Assembly (NCBI GenBank): GCA_913020765.1
Contig: CAJWAO010000005.1
Coordinates: 1-55,970 of the forward strand
Direction: 5' to 3'
From: an uncultured Flavobacteriales bacterium
GTDB lineage: Bacteria > Bacteroidota > Bacteroidia > Flavobacteriales_D > Crocinitomicaceae
DNA length: 55,970 nucleotides
This document shows positions 55,910 to 55,970 of the stretch, in pieces. Each line of letters begins with the position of its first letter. The first letter of the stretch is position 1. A program made the position numbers and the translations under genes. The notes beneath the pieces were generated by a model. That model had not been told where the DNA came from. It made no database searches and saw only the letters and a program-made list of their open reading frames with translations.

Positions 55910-55970
55910 AGATCGTTATTTTATAATCGTAACAATTCCGTTAGTTTTTTCAGTTGTATTGTCGTTGTAT

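Overview
The window looks like a chromosomal segment of a gliding or type IX secretion (T9SS) bacterium of the Bacteroidota, most likely order Flavobacteriales. The signs are low GC, promoters of the Bacteroidota type (TAnnTTTG at -7, sometimes with TTG about 20 bases upstream), the T9SS genes sprA and porP/sprF, cargo proteins with type A and type B T9SS C-terminal domains, a GldA-type ABC ATPase, and the maeB-ruvA-sprA gene order familiar from flavobacteria. I see no insertion sequence, phage gene, CRISPR array, tRNA or rRNA.

Layout. 1-2983: OmpR-type response regulator (-) and a divergent secreted trypsin-like protease with a T9SS tail, closed by a terminator. 3033-17805: central metabolism (sucA-sucB, then maeB), then ruvA, the giant translocon gene sprA, and a GNAT acetyltransferase overlapping its end. 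17806-18654: no protein gene, but three tandem copies of a structured RNA. 18655-28092: metal-dependent cyclase (-), glyS, a YD-repeat-like secreted protein, a 1233-residue barrel plus Ig-array protein, and a PpiD-like foldase. 28093-36044 (-): PI-PLC-like protein, GT-C-like membrane protein, urocanate hydratase, a large type B T9SS cargo and a small secreted protein. 36179-39329: transketolase split in two genes with a secreted VWA-domain gene between the halves. 39326-41323 (-): YyaL/SPATA20-like protein. 41371-45821: SGNH-SGNH-MBOAT operon, probably a surface-glycan O-acetylation system. 45909-46967: queA. 46994-53311 (-): a tight six-gene run reading membrane protein, rnpA, S41 protease, O-antigen-ligase-like protein, gldA-like ATPase, tyrS. 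53416-55909 (-): PorP/SprF and an OmpA/PD40 protein.

How they fit together. Much of the region serves the cell envelope: the T9SS pore (SprA), a PorP/SprF partner, an OmpA-like peptidoglycan anchor, periplasmic folding (PpiD-like), exported cargo, and glycan polymerisation and acetylation. Housekeeping genes (TCA cycle, malic enzyme, tRNA charging and modification, RNase P protein) lie among them.

The most noteworthy element is the RNA trio at 17897-18654. Copies 1 and 2 differ at only about three positions over the folded body, and each has its own terminator. Copy 3 is diverged but keeps the same fold, with two compensatory base-pair changes in the closing stem, an invariant GGAG hairpin loop and an identical 23-base linker. 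It has the best promoter of the three and ends exactly at the stop codon of the convergent cyclase gene. I cannot assign it to a known family from sequence alone; known Bacteroidota RNA motifs such as Flavo-1 should be tested first.
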